DNA from: Victivallis vadensis
GTDB lineage: Bacteria; Verrucomicrobiota; Lentisphaeria; Victivallales; Victivallaceae
Direction: 5' to 3'
NCBI RefSeq assembly: GCF_003096415.1
Contig: NZ_QEKH01000013.1
Coordinates: 1 to 64,000 of the forward strand
DNA: 64,000 bases
Positions 28,569 to 38,300 of the stretch are shown here, piece by piece. Position numbers and translations under genes: made by a program. The number at the start of each line of letters is the position of its first letter. Position 1 is the stretch's first letter. The notes under the pieces are model-generated. The model ran no database searches and was not told where the DNA came from. It saw only the letters and a list, made by a program, of their open reading frames with translations.

Positions 28569-29594
28569 ATGAATCTGAAAGAGTTGGCCGCGGAATTCGG
28601 AGTCTCTCCGTCGACGATCAGCCGAGTGGTGAATCAGTCCAAGAATTTCTCCGTTTCGGCGGAATTGCGCGGCAGAATCCTCGCCCGCGCCGCGGAGCTG
28701 GGTTACGCCCCCAATCCGATGTACCAGGCGATGCGTAAAAAGGACAACCGCCAGATTTCGATCCTGTTCCCCTATCTGCTGCACATCATGGGCGGGGCGG
28801 ACATTTCCAAAGGCATCGACTGTCTCAGCGAGGAGCTGTTCAGGCTCGGTTACAGCAGCCACTACCTGAGCTGCCCGCAGGAGCAGCGCCGCAATTACGG
28901 CGTGCCGCCGTGGAAAGTCGCCGGGGCCGTCGCGGTCGACGTGCGGCTGCCCGGCCAGATTGCCGAACTCGACGCCAGCGGCATCCCGTATGTTTCGCTG
29001 AACGGCATCGCCGGTCCGAACGGGGCTTCCGTGCTGGTCGACGAGCGGGCCAATACCTTTCTGCTGCTGGATTACCTGTATGGGCTCGGCCACCGCCGGA
29101 TCGGCTACGTCAGCCACTACCGGTCGCGCGAAGTGGTTCACTTTGAGTTTCAGGAGAATCACTACAGCGTGGTGGAGCGGGCCGAAGCCTATCTGGAATT
29201 CTGCCGCGAACGGGAACTGATGCCGCTGCTGCCCGGCCTCGACTCCGACCACAACGCCGCCGAAACGGTTGACGGAGCGTTGGCGCAGGGAGCGACCGCT
29301 TTCGTGACCTACGCTTTCACCGATGCGCTGCGGGTGGAATACCTGCTCCGCAAGCGCGGCCTCCGGGTTCCGGAGGAGGTCAGCGTCGCCGCCTTCAACA
29401 ACCCGAAGGTCGCCGCTTTCGTGAATCCGGCACTGACCTGCATCGAAATTCCGGTCGGGGAGATGGGACGTACAGCCGCCCGGCTGCTGTTGGATAAAAT
29501 CAACAAAACCGGCGATCCCGCCAACGCCTCCATACGGCTGGTCGGGAAACTGCACCGGCGCGACTCCGTCGCTCCCTGCCGCCGGAAAAAATGA
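28569..29594 (+). CDS. LacI family transcriptional regulator
   Basis: A 341-residue protein with a classical LacI helix-turn-helix at the N-terminus: MNLKELAAEFGVSPSTISRV, then RILARAAELGYAPNP hinge. The sensor domain (residues about 60-335) includes YLYGLGHRRIGYVSHY and VSVAAFNNPKVAAFVNPALT, the usual landmarks. It should repress its own triad until a carbohydrate ligand binds. It diverges from the FAD oxidoreductase (295-bp gap) and is followed after 21 bp by a pseudopilin gene and then a glycoside hydrolase. Two copies of an AAACAGTTTGC palindrome in its promoter are the likely operators. Confidence 0.92.
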   Translation: MNLKELAAEFGVSPSTISRVVNQSKNFSVSAELRGRILARAAELGYAPNPMYQAMRKKDNRQISILFPYLLHIMGGADISKGIDCLSEELFRLGYSSHYLSCPQEQRRNYGVPPWKVAGAVAVDVRLPGQIAELDASGIPYVSLNGIAGPNGASVLVDERANTFLLLDYLYGLGHRRIGYVSHYRSREVVHFEFQENHYSVVERAEAYLEFCRERELMPLLPGLDSDHNAAETVDGALAQGATAFVTYAFTDALRVEYLLRKRGLRVPEEVSVAAFNNPKVAAFVNPALTCIEIPVGEMGRTAARLLLDKINKTGDPANASIRLVGKLHRRDSVAPCRRKK

Positions 29595-29615
29595 AATAAC
29601 AGTGGAGGCCCGCAG

Positions 29616-30536
29616 ATGAAGAAATGTTTCACCCAAATCGAATTACCGGGAAGTTCAGCTTCCCGGCACATCCCCGTCCCCGCCATGCTCTCTCCCGGAT
29701 ACGCCCAGTGCAAAAGCCCCAGGACCGGGAAAGCGGAAGCGGCGTGCTTCCGCCCGGAGCGGATCAATGCAAAATTTACACTGATCGAATTGCTTATTGT
29801 GATTGCCATTATCGCAATACTGGCAAGCATGCTGCTACCGGCACTGAATCTGGCACGGGAGAAGGCGCGCAGCGCCACCTGCATCAACCAGCTCAAGCAA
29901 ATGGGAATGGCACATCAGATGTATTCCGGCGACAACGATGACTTCATCGCGCCGTGCCGGGTGCAGTCGGATTCGGCGGTTTCGCCGTATGGAGCGAAAC
30001 AGTCGGTGCGCTGGCCTCTGGCGCTGGGACCGTATGCGCGCGAACTTTTCCTGATGAAATACCGCAAGGGCCTTTATATTCCCAACGGCGGCTTTTTCGG
30101 GTTGTGGCCGCAGGAGATGCAGCGTTATTCCGTGCCGCTCTGCCCCTCCTATACGGTCGGCTCCAGATGGCGCGACTGTCTGGGCAACGAGGTCGGCAAC
30201 GACGAGGACCTCTATGAAGTCGGTTTCGGCGGCTACGGCCAGAGCATCTACCTGAGTCCGGGGTCGAATCCGTGGCTGAAGGTCGGGCGGGTCAGGCAGC
30301 CTTCGATGGTGATGATCAACAACGACAACGCGTTCGACCAGAGCGGACGCAACTGGCGGTGCAACGCGGCCCGCTTTCCGCACGCCGGAGCGCACAACTA
30401 TCTGCTGGTGGACGGCCATGCCGCCTCGGCCCCCGACAAGGCGTATACCCATTGGGGAAATGAGAACGAACTGGCGCCGTTCTTCTGGTATCCGGATGCG
30501 ACCCGCCCCTACAGCAACAAATACAACAACAAATAG
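29616..30536 (+). CDS. pseudopilin-like protein with H-X9-DG motif and unusually long leader
   Basis: A 306-residue protein with the prepilin helix [20 protein letters not shown] starting near residue 53, then [16 protein letters not shown] and [19 protein letters not shown]. The C-terminal [16 protein letters not shown] satisfies H-X9-DG exactly. The 52-residue leader is far longer than a normal prepilin leader and begins [14 protein letters not shown], which looks like a broken first copy of the FTLIEL motif. GTGGAGG lies 8 bp before the ATG and no better internal start is in frame. Middle gene of the second triad: 21 bp after the LacI gene, 9 bp before the hydrolase. Confidence 0.88.
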   Translation: MKKCFTQIELPGSSASRHIPVPAMLSPGYAQCKSPRTGKAEAACFRPERINAKFTLIELLIVIAIIAILASMLLPALNLAREKARSATCINQLKQMGMAHQMYSGDNDDFIAPCRVQSDSAVSPYGAKQSVRWPLALGPYARELFLMKYRKGLYIPNGGFFGLWPQEMQRYSVPLCPSYTVGSRWRDCLGNEVGNDEDLYEVGFGGYGQSIYLSPGSNPWLKVGRVRQPSMVMINNDNAFDQSGRNWRCNAARFPHAGAHNYLLVDGHAASAPDKAYTHWGNENELAPFFWYPDATRPYSNKYNNK

Positions 30537-30545
30537 GAGTTCCCC

Positions 30546-33500
30546 ATGAGAGTTTTCTGTGCGGCCGCGGCGCTGCTGCTGGGCGGCCTGCCCCTTTGCG
30601 CGTCGGTATTTGAAACCGGACGTAACGGCACAATCAAAGTGGACAATACCGCTTTTGTGCAGCTTCTCCACTACGGGGAGAACTGGGTTCCCAACCGGCA
30701 GGGCGACGGCAGTTTCAATACGCAATTCACCGAGCGCGACGGAGTGCGGAGCTGGTCCGGCGTCTGGAAGCTGCGGCAATCGCCAGTGCATCCGCAATTC
30801 CGTACCGAACTGCGCACCCCGGACTCCGGCACCTTGCAACTCTCCCTTTCGCTCGACAGTCCAGAAGGGGTGCCGACCAAAGCGGCGGCGCTCGAAATCG
30901 ACCTGCCGGTGCTGAACGGTGCGGGAACCGAACTGCTGCTGGACAACAAGCCGGTTCCGCTTCCGGTGAAGTTCCGGGGCGGCGTAATCGCGCAACAGAA
31001 GAACGTGCGCCGGATCGAGCTGCCGCTGGCTTCCGGGCGGCTGCTGGCGGAGCCGGAAACGCCGGTTGCTGTTCAGGTGCTGGACGTCCGCGCTTACAAG
31101 CAGGATAAATTCACGCTTCGGATCGCGCTGGAACCGCAGGCGGCCCGCCTGACACACGCCGCCCTGTCGCTCCGGCTCACGTTTCATCCCTACTCCATCT
31201 CCCCGCTGCCGCTGGAGTCCGCCGCCAATATGGGATTCGCGGACGAAACGGCCGATGACCGCAAAGGCGGCTGGACCGATCAGGGGCCGACCAACGACCT
31301 GCGCGCTCTTCCCTCCGGCAGGCTGACCGCGGGACCGGTCGCGTTCCGGATCGCCGATCCGGCCGCCAACGGCGGCAAAAGCTGCATTGTGCTGGGCGGA
31401 GGAGGACGGCGGTATTTCCCGAAATCCGCCGAGATTCCGGCGGGAGGACGGCCGCTGCGCACCTTGTTCCTGCTCCACGCGATCGCCTGGCCGCCGCAGG
31501 GCGAGGAGGAAATCGGCACGATCCGGGCACTTCACAGCGACGGCTCCGAAACGGCGGTTCCGGTGATTGCCCGGCGCGATGTGGACAACTGGTGGGCGCC
31601 CAGCCCGGCCAAAAATGCGGTGATCGGCTACAGCGGCTACAGCGCGGAAAGCCCGGTCGGGCTTTACCTCGCGGGCTTCCCGCTCCCCGGCAGGCCGGTG
31701 GAAAAGATCCGCTTTGAATCCAACGGCAAATCCGTCTGGATGATCGCCGCCGTCTCCGCCTCCCCGGATACGGTGCGGCTGCCTGCGCCGGCCGGCTTCA
31801 CCCTCTACCGCAACGCCGACTGGAAACCGTTCCGGACGGAACGGGAAATCGAACCGGGCAGCGCGCTGGATTTCTCCTTCCTGCTCGACGCCCCGGCCGG
31901 AAAATACGGCGCAGTACGGACGACTCCCGACGGACACTTCGAGTTTGAACGGCGTCCCGGCCAACCGGTCCGGTTCTACGGCGCGAACCTCGTCCTGACC
32001 GCGAACTTCATGGCGCATGACGCCGCCGACCTTCTGGCGGAACGGTTCGCCAGGATCGGCTACAACGCGGTGCGGCTCCACCACTTCGACCGCGACCTGA
32101 TGAACCGCAAGGCGCCGGACAGCCTGACCATGGACCCGAAAGCGCAGGAACAGTTCGACTACCTGATCCACGCGATGAAACGGCGCGGCATTTATTTCAC
32201 GCTCGACCTTTTCACCCACCGCTATCCTGCCGCCGGAGAGTACCGGGAAATTCCCGATATGGAACTTGGCGACTACAAACTCGGTTGCATCTTCTCCCCC
32301 GAAGCGATGGCGAACCTGAAGGAGTTCACCCGCCGGTTGCTGACCCGCCGCAATCCCCACACGGGGTTGACGCTGGCCGAAGACCCGGCGCTGGCCGGCC
32401 TGAGCCTGGTCAATGAGAACAGCTTCATGTTCCTGTACCGCAAGGGAGCGCCGAAAATTCAGAAACTGGCCGAAGCGCAGTTCGCCGCCTGGACAAAAGC
32501 GCGAAGCCTCGCCGTCACGCCGCAGAACCGGGAAACCTTATTCCACCGTTTCCTGATCGACGCCTACCGCCGCAGCTGCAACGAACTGACCGCCTTCGTG
32601 CGCGGTCTCGGCGTCAGGGCGCCGCTGACCGACCAGAACTACATCGCCGCTCCGGAGATGACGCTGCAGCGCCGTGATTACGATTACGTGGACAACCACC
32701 TCTACTGGGACCACCCGCAGTTTCTCGGCCCCGCGTGGAGTCTGCCCGCGAAATTCAACAACTGCAGCGTGCTGAACGTCCGGCTGCTGGTGCCGAAGGC
32801 GATCGCCCCGTCGCGGGTGTTCGGCAAGCCCTTCACGGTCACGGAGTTCGACTTCTGCTACCCGAACAGCTTCCGCAGCGAGGGAGCGCCGATTTTCGGA
32901 GCTTACGCGGCGATGCAGGATTGGGACGCGGTGTACCGGTTCGCCTACTCCCACAATGCGAAATACATGCTGACCGGCGACACCACGATCACCACCTTCG
33001 ACACAGTCAACGATCCGGTGCGGCTGCTCGGCGAACGACTCGGCATCGCGTTCTTCACCCGCCGGGACGTCGCCCCGTCACAGGTTTCCTATCCGGTCGC
33101 GGTGCCGGAAAATCCGTGGGACTATCCGTGGCGCGGCGAATACCCGCAGGCGGCCTGCGAACTGATGTTCTTCGGCAAGGTCGGTTCGGTCGGTTATGGA
33201 AACGGCGGGTTCAATCCGGCGCTGCCAGCGGATTCCCGGCTGGTCTATTCGCTGGACCGGGAGCTGAATTCCCGCGATACGGCGCTCCCGGTTTTCAATG
33301 CGCCCGATTTTTCCCGACTGGTTGAGGGAATGCAGGAACGCCATCTGCTCAGCCCCGGGCAGGCCGATCTGAAGCGGCAGCGTTTCCAAAGCTCCACCGG
33401 CGAACTGACCGCCGACTTCAGCCGCAAGACCTTCACCGCGGTTACTTCCCGCAGCGAGGCGCTCGTCGTTCCCGAGGGCGAAACCGTCAAAGGAACTTTC

Positions 33501-33866
33501 CTGTCGGCGGAGTGCCGTAAAAACTTCGCGACGGTCGGCGTGATCGCTCTGGACGGAAAACCGCTGGCCCGAAGCGGGCGGCTGCTGCTGCTTCACCTCG
33601 CCGATGTGAAAGCGGAAACGATCGCCTTCACCGCGCCGGACTGCAAGGTGATGACCTCCGGCGGCGACGGTCAACTGCTGGCCAGGCGGGCCATTGCCGG
33701 AATCCGGCTGAACGCCACCGGCTCCGGCTGGAAGCTCTACCGCCTCGCCCTCACCGGGAAACGGCTCGGTACAGTCGAATTTCAGCAGGACGAAAATGGA
33801 ATCGCATTCACTGCGGATACGTTCCACAATTCCGATGTGGTATTCGCCTACGAGCTGGTGCGCTGA
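30546..33866 (+). CDS. large secreted GH5-like glycoside hydrolase (clan GH-A)
   Basis: An 1106-residue protein with a signal peptide (MRVFCAAAALLLGGLPLCAS). Residues about 25-460 form beta-sandwich domains. The TIM barrel starts near 470 (VRFYGANLVLTANFM, IGYNAVRLHHFDRDLM, typical of cellulase-like GH5/GH-A proteins), with the acid/base Glu in LSLVNENSFMFLY (near 622) and the nucleophile in FTVTEFDFCYPN (near 765). A C-terminal beta-domain completes the protein. The last gene of the second triad, 9 bp after the pseudopilin, with AGGAG before the ATG. Expected substrate is a complex glycan; exact specificity cannot be predicted. Confidence 0.85.
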   Translation: MRVFCAAAALLLGGLPLCASVFETGRNGTIKVDNTAFVQLLHYGENWVPNRQGDGSFNTQFTERDGVRSWSGVWKLRQSPVHPQFRTELRTPDSGTLQLSLSLDSPEGVPTKAAALEIDLPVLNGAGTELLLDNKPVPLPVKFRGGVIAQQKNVRRIELPLASGRLLAEPETPVAVQVLDVRAYKQDKFTLRIALEPQAARLTHAALSLRLTFHPYSISPLPLESAANMGFADETADDRKGGWTDQGPTNDLRALPSGRLTAGPVAFRIADPAANGGKSCIVLGGGGRRYFPKSAEIPAGGRPLRTLFLLHAIAWPPQGEEEIGTIRALHSDGSETAVPVIARRDVDNWWAPSPAKNAVIGYSGYSAESPVGLYLAGFPLPGRPVEKIRFESNGKSVWMIAAVSASPDTVRLPAPAGFTLYRNADWKPFRTEREIEPGSALDFSFLLDAPAGKYGAVRTTPDGHFEFERRPGQPVRFYGANLVLTANFMAHDAADLLAERFARIGYNAVRLHHFDRDLMNRKAPDSLTMDPKAQEQFDYLIHAMKRRGIYFTLDLFTHRYPAAGEYREIPDMELGDYKLGCIFSPEAMANLKEFTRRLLTRRNPHTGLTLAEDPALAGLSLVNENSFMFLYRKGAPKIQKLAEAQFAAWTKARSLAVTPQNRETLFHRFLIDAYRRSCNELTAFVRGLGVRAPLTDQNYIAAPEMTLQRRDYDYVDNHLYWDHPQFLGPAWSLPAKFNNCSVLNVRLLVPKAIAPSRVFGKPFTVTEFDFCYPNSFRSEGAPIFGAYAAMQDWDAVYRFAYSHNAKYMLTGDTTITTFDTVNDPVRLLGERLGIAFFTRRDVAPSQVSYPVAVPENPWDYPWRGEYPQAACELMFFGKVGSVGYGNGGFNPALPADSRLVYSLDRELNSRDTALPVFNAPDFSRLVEGMQERHLLSPGQADLKRQRFQSSTGELTADFSRKTFTAVTSRSEALVVPEGETVKGTFLSAECRKNFATVGVIALDGKPLARSGRLLLLHLADVKAETIAFTAPDCKVMTSGGDGQLLARRAIAGIRLNATGSGWKLYRLALTGKRLGTVEFQQDENGIAFTADTFHNSDVVFAYELVR

Positions 33867-33878
33867 CCATCGGAGGAA

Positions 33879-33904
33879 AATCATGCCGCGTTTGCGGCAT
33901 GATT
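33879..33904. terminator. bidirectional hairpin between convergent hydrolase and tag genes
   Basis: A perfect 11-bp stem AATCATGCCGC / GCGGCATGATT with a GTTT loop lies between the two convergent stop codons. T-rich stretches follow on both sides, weakly on the minus strand, so it can terminate both transcripts. Confidence 0.75.
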
Positions 33905-33909
33905 CTTCG

Positions 33910-34491
33910 TTATTTTTCCTTCGCCGCCGTTTCGCGGCAGACGAAGCAGCCGGCCAGATGGTCGTTGACCATCCCGACTGCCTGCATAAAGGAGTAAACG
34001 ATGGTCGAACCGACAAATTTGAAGCCCATCTTCTTCAAATCACAGCTGATCCGGTCGGAGAGCGGCGTGGTGGCGGGCACCTCCTCCAGTCTGTTCCAAT
34101 GGCCGACGATCGGCGTGTTGTCCACGTAAGCCCAGATCATCCGGTCGAAACTGCCGTGCTTCCGAACGGCTTCCAGAAAGGCTTTCGCGTTGGTGACCGC
34201 GGCACGGATTTTCAGGCGGTTGCGGATAATGCCCGGATCGGTCATCAGCTCCTGAATCTTCGCCTCATCGTAGCGGGCGATCTTCTCCGGGTCGAATCCG
34301 TCGAACGCCCTCCGGTACGCCTCGCGCTTTTTCAGCACGGTGATCCATGAAAGCCCCGCCTGCATTCCCTCCAGGATCAGCATTTCAAACAGCTTCCGGT
34401 CGTCATGCACCGGCCGCCCCCATTCGTGATCGTGGTACTCCACATAGACGGGAATATCGCCCGGCCACGGGCATCTTGTTTTTTCATCCAT
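33910..34491 (-). CDS. tag: DNA-3-methyladenine glycosylase I
   Basis: A 193-residue protein matching Tag along its full length: CPWPGDIPVYVEYHDHEWG at the N-terminus, LILEGMQAGLSWITVLKKRE, and NDHLAGCFVC at the C-terminus. The zinc-binding Cys and His residues known from E. coli Tag (N-terminal Cys and His, C-terminal His and Cys) can all be placed. It excises 3-methyladenine from alkylated DNA. The gene is 45 bp downstream of the HD-domain gene and may be co-transcribed with it. Confidence 0.96.
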   Translation of the reverse strand: MDEKTRCPWPGDIPVYVEYHDHEWGRPVHDDRKLFEMLILEGMQAGLSWITVLKKREAYRRAFDGFDPEKIARYDEAKIQELMTDPGIIRNRLKIRAAVTNAKAFLEAVRKHGSFDRMIWAYVDNTPIVGHWNRLEEVPATTPLSDRISCDLKKMGFKFVGSTIVYSFMQAVGMVNDHLAGCFVCRETAAKEK

Positions 34492-34536
34492 CAGATTTCT
34501 CCGTTCTTTTGCATAAACCGCACCGGGACTCCCACA

Positions 34537-35148
34537 CTATTCCACCTTGAAAAGAGCACACAGCGCATCGAACCGAGCGGCCGCATCCGGGCCGAACTTC
34601 CGCATGGAACAACGGATGCGGTCGAGCGGCTTTTCCTTCATATCGCCGGATTTGGAAAAAAACTTGTCGGCAAGGCACACGAGCTTCTCCTCCAGCGTTT
34701 CCGGCAGATAATCCCGCACCGGGATCGGCAGCGCCTGCGCACGTACTTCCGCAGCGGTAATTCCGCTGCCGGTATGCCGTTCGCAGATCCGGGCGAAGGC
34801 CTCAAGGTCCAACCCGTTCGCCGCCCCGTATTCGCGCAGCATCCGCGCCCCGATCACGCCGTGGGCGATGTAAGGCTCGGAGCCTTCGCACAGAATCTTC
34901 GGGGCATCGCAGCGCCCGATGCCGATATCGTGCAGCATCGCCCCGTCCGCCGCCAGCCGCGCGTCCAGTTCCACGCCGGAATCCACCAGAATCGCCAGCG
35001 CCTTCTCCCGCACCTGTTCGCAATGCCTGACCAGCATCCGCCGCAGCGGCGTGTCCTCCGGGTAGAAATAATACAAAATCGCCAAAGCCTTTCCGCCGGC
35101 ATCCGCACCATCCCGGGCTATTCCACTGTTTTCCCGATTGCAAATCAT
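34537..35148 (-). CDS. HD-domain phosphohydrolase-like protein
   Basis: A 203-residue protein with an HD domain: the first metal-binding His is in MLVRHCEQVREKALAI, the HD pair in AMLHDIGIGRCDAPK, and later histidines in IAHGVIGARML and ICERHTGSGI. This pattern occurs in small bacterial HD hydrolases related to uridylyl-removing or nucleotide phosphohydrolases. EKLVCLADKFFSKSG near the C-terminus is the usual final Asp motif. AGGAGA lies 9 bp before the ATG. The 164 bp between this gene and the large hydrolase hold nothing I can identify. Confidence 0.82.
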   Translation of the reverse strand: MICNRENSGIARDGADAGGKALAILYYFYPEDTPLRRMLVRHCEQVREKALAILVDSGVELDARLAADGAMLHDIGIGRCDAPKILCEGSEPYIAHGVIGARMLREYGAANGLDLEAFARICERHTGSGITAAEVRAQALPIPVRDYLPETLEEKLVCLADKFFSKSGDMKEKPLDRIRCSMRKFGPDAAARFDALCALFKVE

Positions 35149-35312
35149 CTTTTTTCCATCTCCTGATACGTCGGCGGCAAATTCGCCGTCCTGTCCTAGA
35201 GTATCATAAGAAATGTAAATTGCAAATCAAAACAATCCACTTCCCGAAGATTTCAACCTCCGGTCAGCTCCCGAGGAAGCGGCCCGGAATGGACCGTATC
35301 GGAGCAACCGGC

Positions 35313-38300
35313 TTACCAATGGTAATAACGGTATGGGTCGTCGGTCGCTTCCGGCCGGTCCACATGGAAGAAGCGGCAGCTCCGGGGAACAATCCGGGGA
35401 ACTGCGAGCATACCGCCAACCCCTCTCAAATCATTGCAGAGCACCGTCAAAACCTGTTTACCTGAAGACAGGAGTTCCTTCTTCAGGACAATGCTCCGAT
35501 TGAAATTCCAGTAATTTTCCGGATGCGTTTGCGCTGTGACTTCGCCGGTGAAGCGGCCGTTCAGCCAAATCCACGACTCGTCGTCCACCGCACCGATCCG
35601 CAATTCGTACTCTCCGTTCCGGCAGGCTTCCGGCAGGTCGAATTCGAGCCGGTACCAGAATAAGCCGTCATAGTCGGCGTGTTCCGGGAACTGTGACTCC
35701 AAAGGCGTACCAACTTTGACGTTTTTCCACCCATCCGCCGGAGCGGTTTGCCAGCCGTTCGACTTGCCGGAATTTTCAGGGTCGAATTTTCCCTTCCAGC
35801 CTTCGGCGAGCGGAAACGAGAAATTTCCATGATTCATCCCATCAAACATCGCGAAAAAACCGGTCCGGAATTCCGCTCCGAGGTTGGCCAGCAGCCGCAT
35901 CAGCAGAAAATCCGCCCGGCGGGCTGTTGTGCGTGTCGCATGCACCTTCCGGTCGAACCTCCACGGTGGAAGCTGCATCATTACAAGGATACCCCGACCG
36001 ATCCGAATACTGTTCAGAGAGATTCCGCCTGTGGAATCCTTCGGAAAGCCGTCGAACCGGAGCGGATAGCGGAAGTGAAGCTCGGCATTACCGATCCCCC
36101 GGTACTCCGGCCGCTCCCCGAGTCCATCCACCCAATCGCTCATCCATTCGCCCGGGGATGCGTTTACCTCCGGGACGAACCGGGAAAGCTCCGCGCCGGT
36201 CAGGCCGCAAGCCAGAACGTTCAGCCCGCCTTGAATCCGCCTGCGCAGATTCCCCGGAACCGCTTCCCCGGGACCGAGAACGAGCAAATCACCGGAGGAG
36301 AGCTTGGCCGGATCGATTTTTTCACACACAACCCCGGTCTGCTCCAACTGTGTGCGCAGCTTTTCGTTGCCGGAATACCAGACCTTCCGTACCGGCGCCG
36401 GAGAAGTGTCGTCAAGATAACGGAGCGCCTTCGCCAGCGTCTGTTCCGCCTGCGGATCCTGAACCGTGCGGGCTGAAATTTCGAGTTGACAGAATAAAAT
36501 CCGGCTTCTACCTTCCGTCATCAGCAGAAGCGGAGCGAATTGCAGATCGAATCCGCCCTGGTAAAGCGGCAGCCAATTCCCCACGCTCGGCTTCTCCGGC
36601 AGAACCGCCGCGACGTTGCCGCGGTTCCCGGAACGCCAGATGCGCCGATTGATGAAGCCGTTCCAATTTTCGGCGGGATAGCCGTGCGCGATCTCCGGCA
36701 ACTCCAGATACGGCGGCAACAGCGTGGAGCTTCCGCGCCAATTTTCAAGAAGCTCCGGAAATTCCCGGCCGGCCGGAAATACGGTGCGCAGCCCCTGCGT
36801 ATTGCTCCGGATTCCGATTCTGGACAGCGTCCGGGCACTCTGCTCCAGAATCAGGAGCTTCATTCCCTGTTTCAGCGCTTCCTCAAGATGCAGCGGAAAC
36901 CGATCGAGGGCGTGCCTCCCGAGAATCAACAGTTCGACGTCGTCCAGTTCCGCCGTTTTCGAGACGGCCTGATAGGGGATACCCAGTTTGTCCAGCAGTG
37001 GCGCGGCCGTCCCCTCCGGATCATAAAGTCCGACTTTGCTCTGCAGCCTGACCGCCGGCGGCTGAATCGGGTGTAATGTGATTGAATCGCTCCAAAGCTC
37101 CCCATTCCCGGAACGCACCTCCGCGGTGACGGTGACGGATTCCGCCGACAGCCTGAACCGGATCGGAATTTCCGTTTTCGTTCCGGGAGCAAGGCGACAG
37201 TTTCCTGCTTCTTCCTTCGTCCCGTTCCGTTTCCACAACCAGTCAAAACTCTGCTCCTGCCGGCTGTCATTGAGGATGACAATGGATTTTTCCACGGTTT
37301 CTCCGGGAGAAAAATGCAGGGAACTTTCAGTGAAATCACCGGGCGCCCCGCCGATCCACATCAGAATCTCCCGAAAGGCCTCTTCCAGCGCCTTCCCGGT
37401 CAAAGAATATTGGTAGGTGTTGAGCGGATCGGAAAAACAGTGATTCTGAAACGCCGCCTTGTAATCCGGAACAAGCCCGGGGCACTTCAGATTCCGGAAC
37501 CGCTCCGGATTCGGAACCGTGTCGGGAACGGAGGTCTGCCGGGAGTGGAAGGCAAAGCTATCCCACGGCAGAAGCGCGGAAATGCCGCGTCCCCGCAAAT
37601 CCCGGATATTTTTCCACACGTAGGCGGCCCGCACCTGATCAAGCTGAGGCGATTCCGGCCAGAAAAACCAGCGCGGACGGTTACCCGACTGATTGGAAGT
37701 TACTGACTTACGCGAAAAGTACTCCCGCTTTTTCTCCTCTTGCCGATAGGCCTGTTCTCCGAGTGTTTCGGCGTTGAATTCATCGAGCCAGAAGCACTGG
37801 ACTGCTTTTTGCAGCCAGATGAAACCGGGACCACGGTTGCTGCTCCAACTGGCGATGTGGGGCATCCCGTATTCCGTGAAAAAAACAGGAGCTTTGCCGT
37901 TTTTCTCCCAATCCTCAAGCCAGTCGCTCCGTTCCTGCGGCGGTGCCCAATTCTGATAGAGGTTGACGGCATGAACCGCTCCGAGCATCCCCGCGTCGTG
38001 GTGATAAACCGGACGGGTCGGATCCAGCTTCTTCAGTAATCCGTCTGCACAGAGAGCCTCCATCCTGGTTCCTGTGCAGATTCCATGCCGCTCGGGTGTG
38101 AAGCCATTGGCGATTTTCAACGGATTCTGATGATCGCTGTACCCCGCATAATTATGGGAGGTCGCCAACATCACAAGTCCGGGAAGATTCTGGTAACGGC
38201 GCAGACGGTATCCCGCGATCTTCCGAAACCGTTCCTGAAGTTCCGGATTCCCGGAGAGTCCCGGAAAATCCAGGGAACGCGGCATGGTAATAGAGGTCAG

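Noticed and set aside
29835-32360. An 841-codon antisense frame under the second triad (similar ones at 3011-4750, 7543-9696, 13539-15266 and 18408-20717)
   Set aside because: Each lies opposite a gene with clear motifs and signal peptides, and the antisense translations show no motif or ribosome-binding site.
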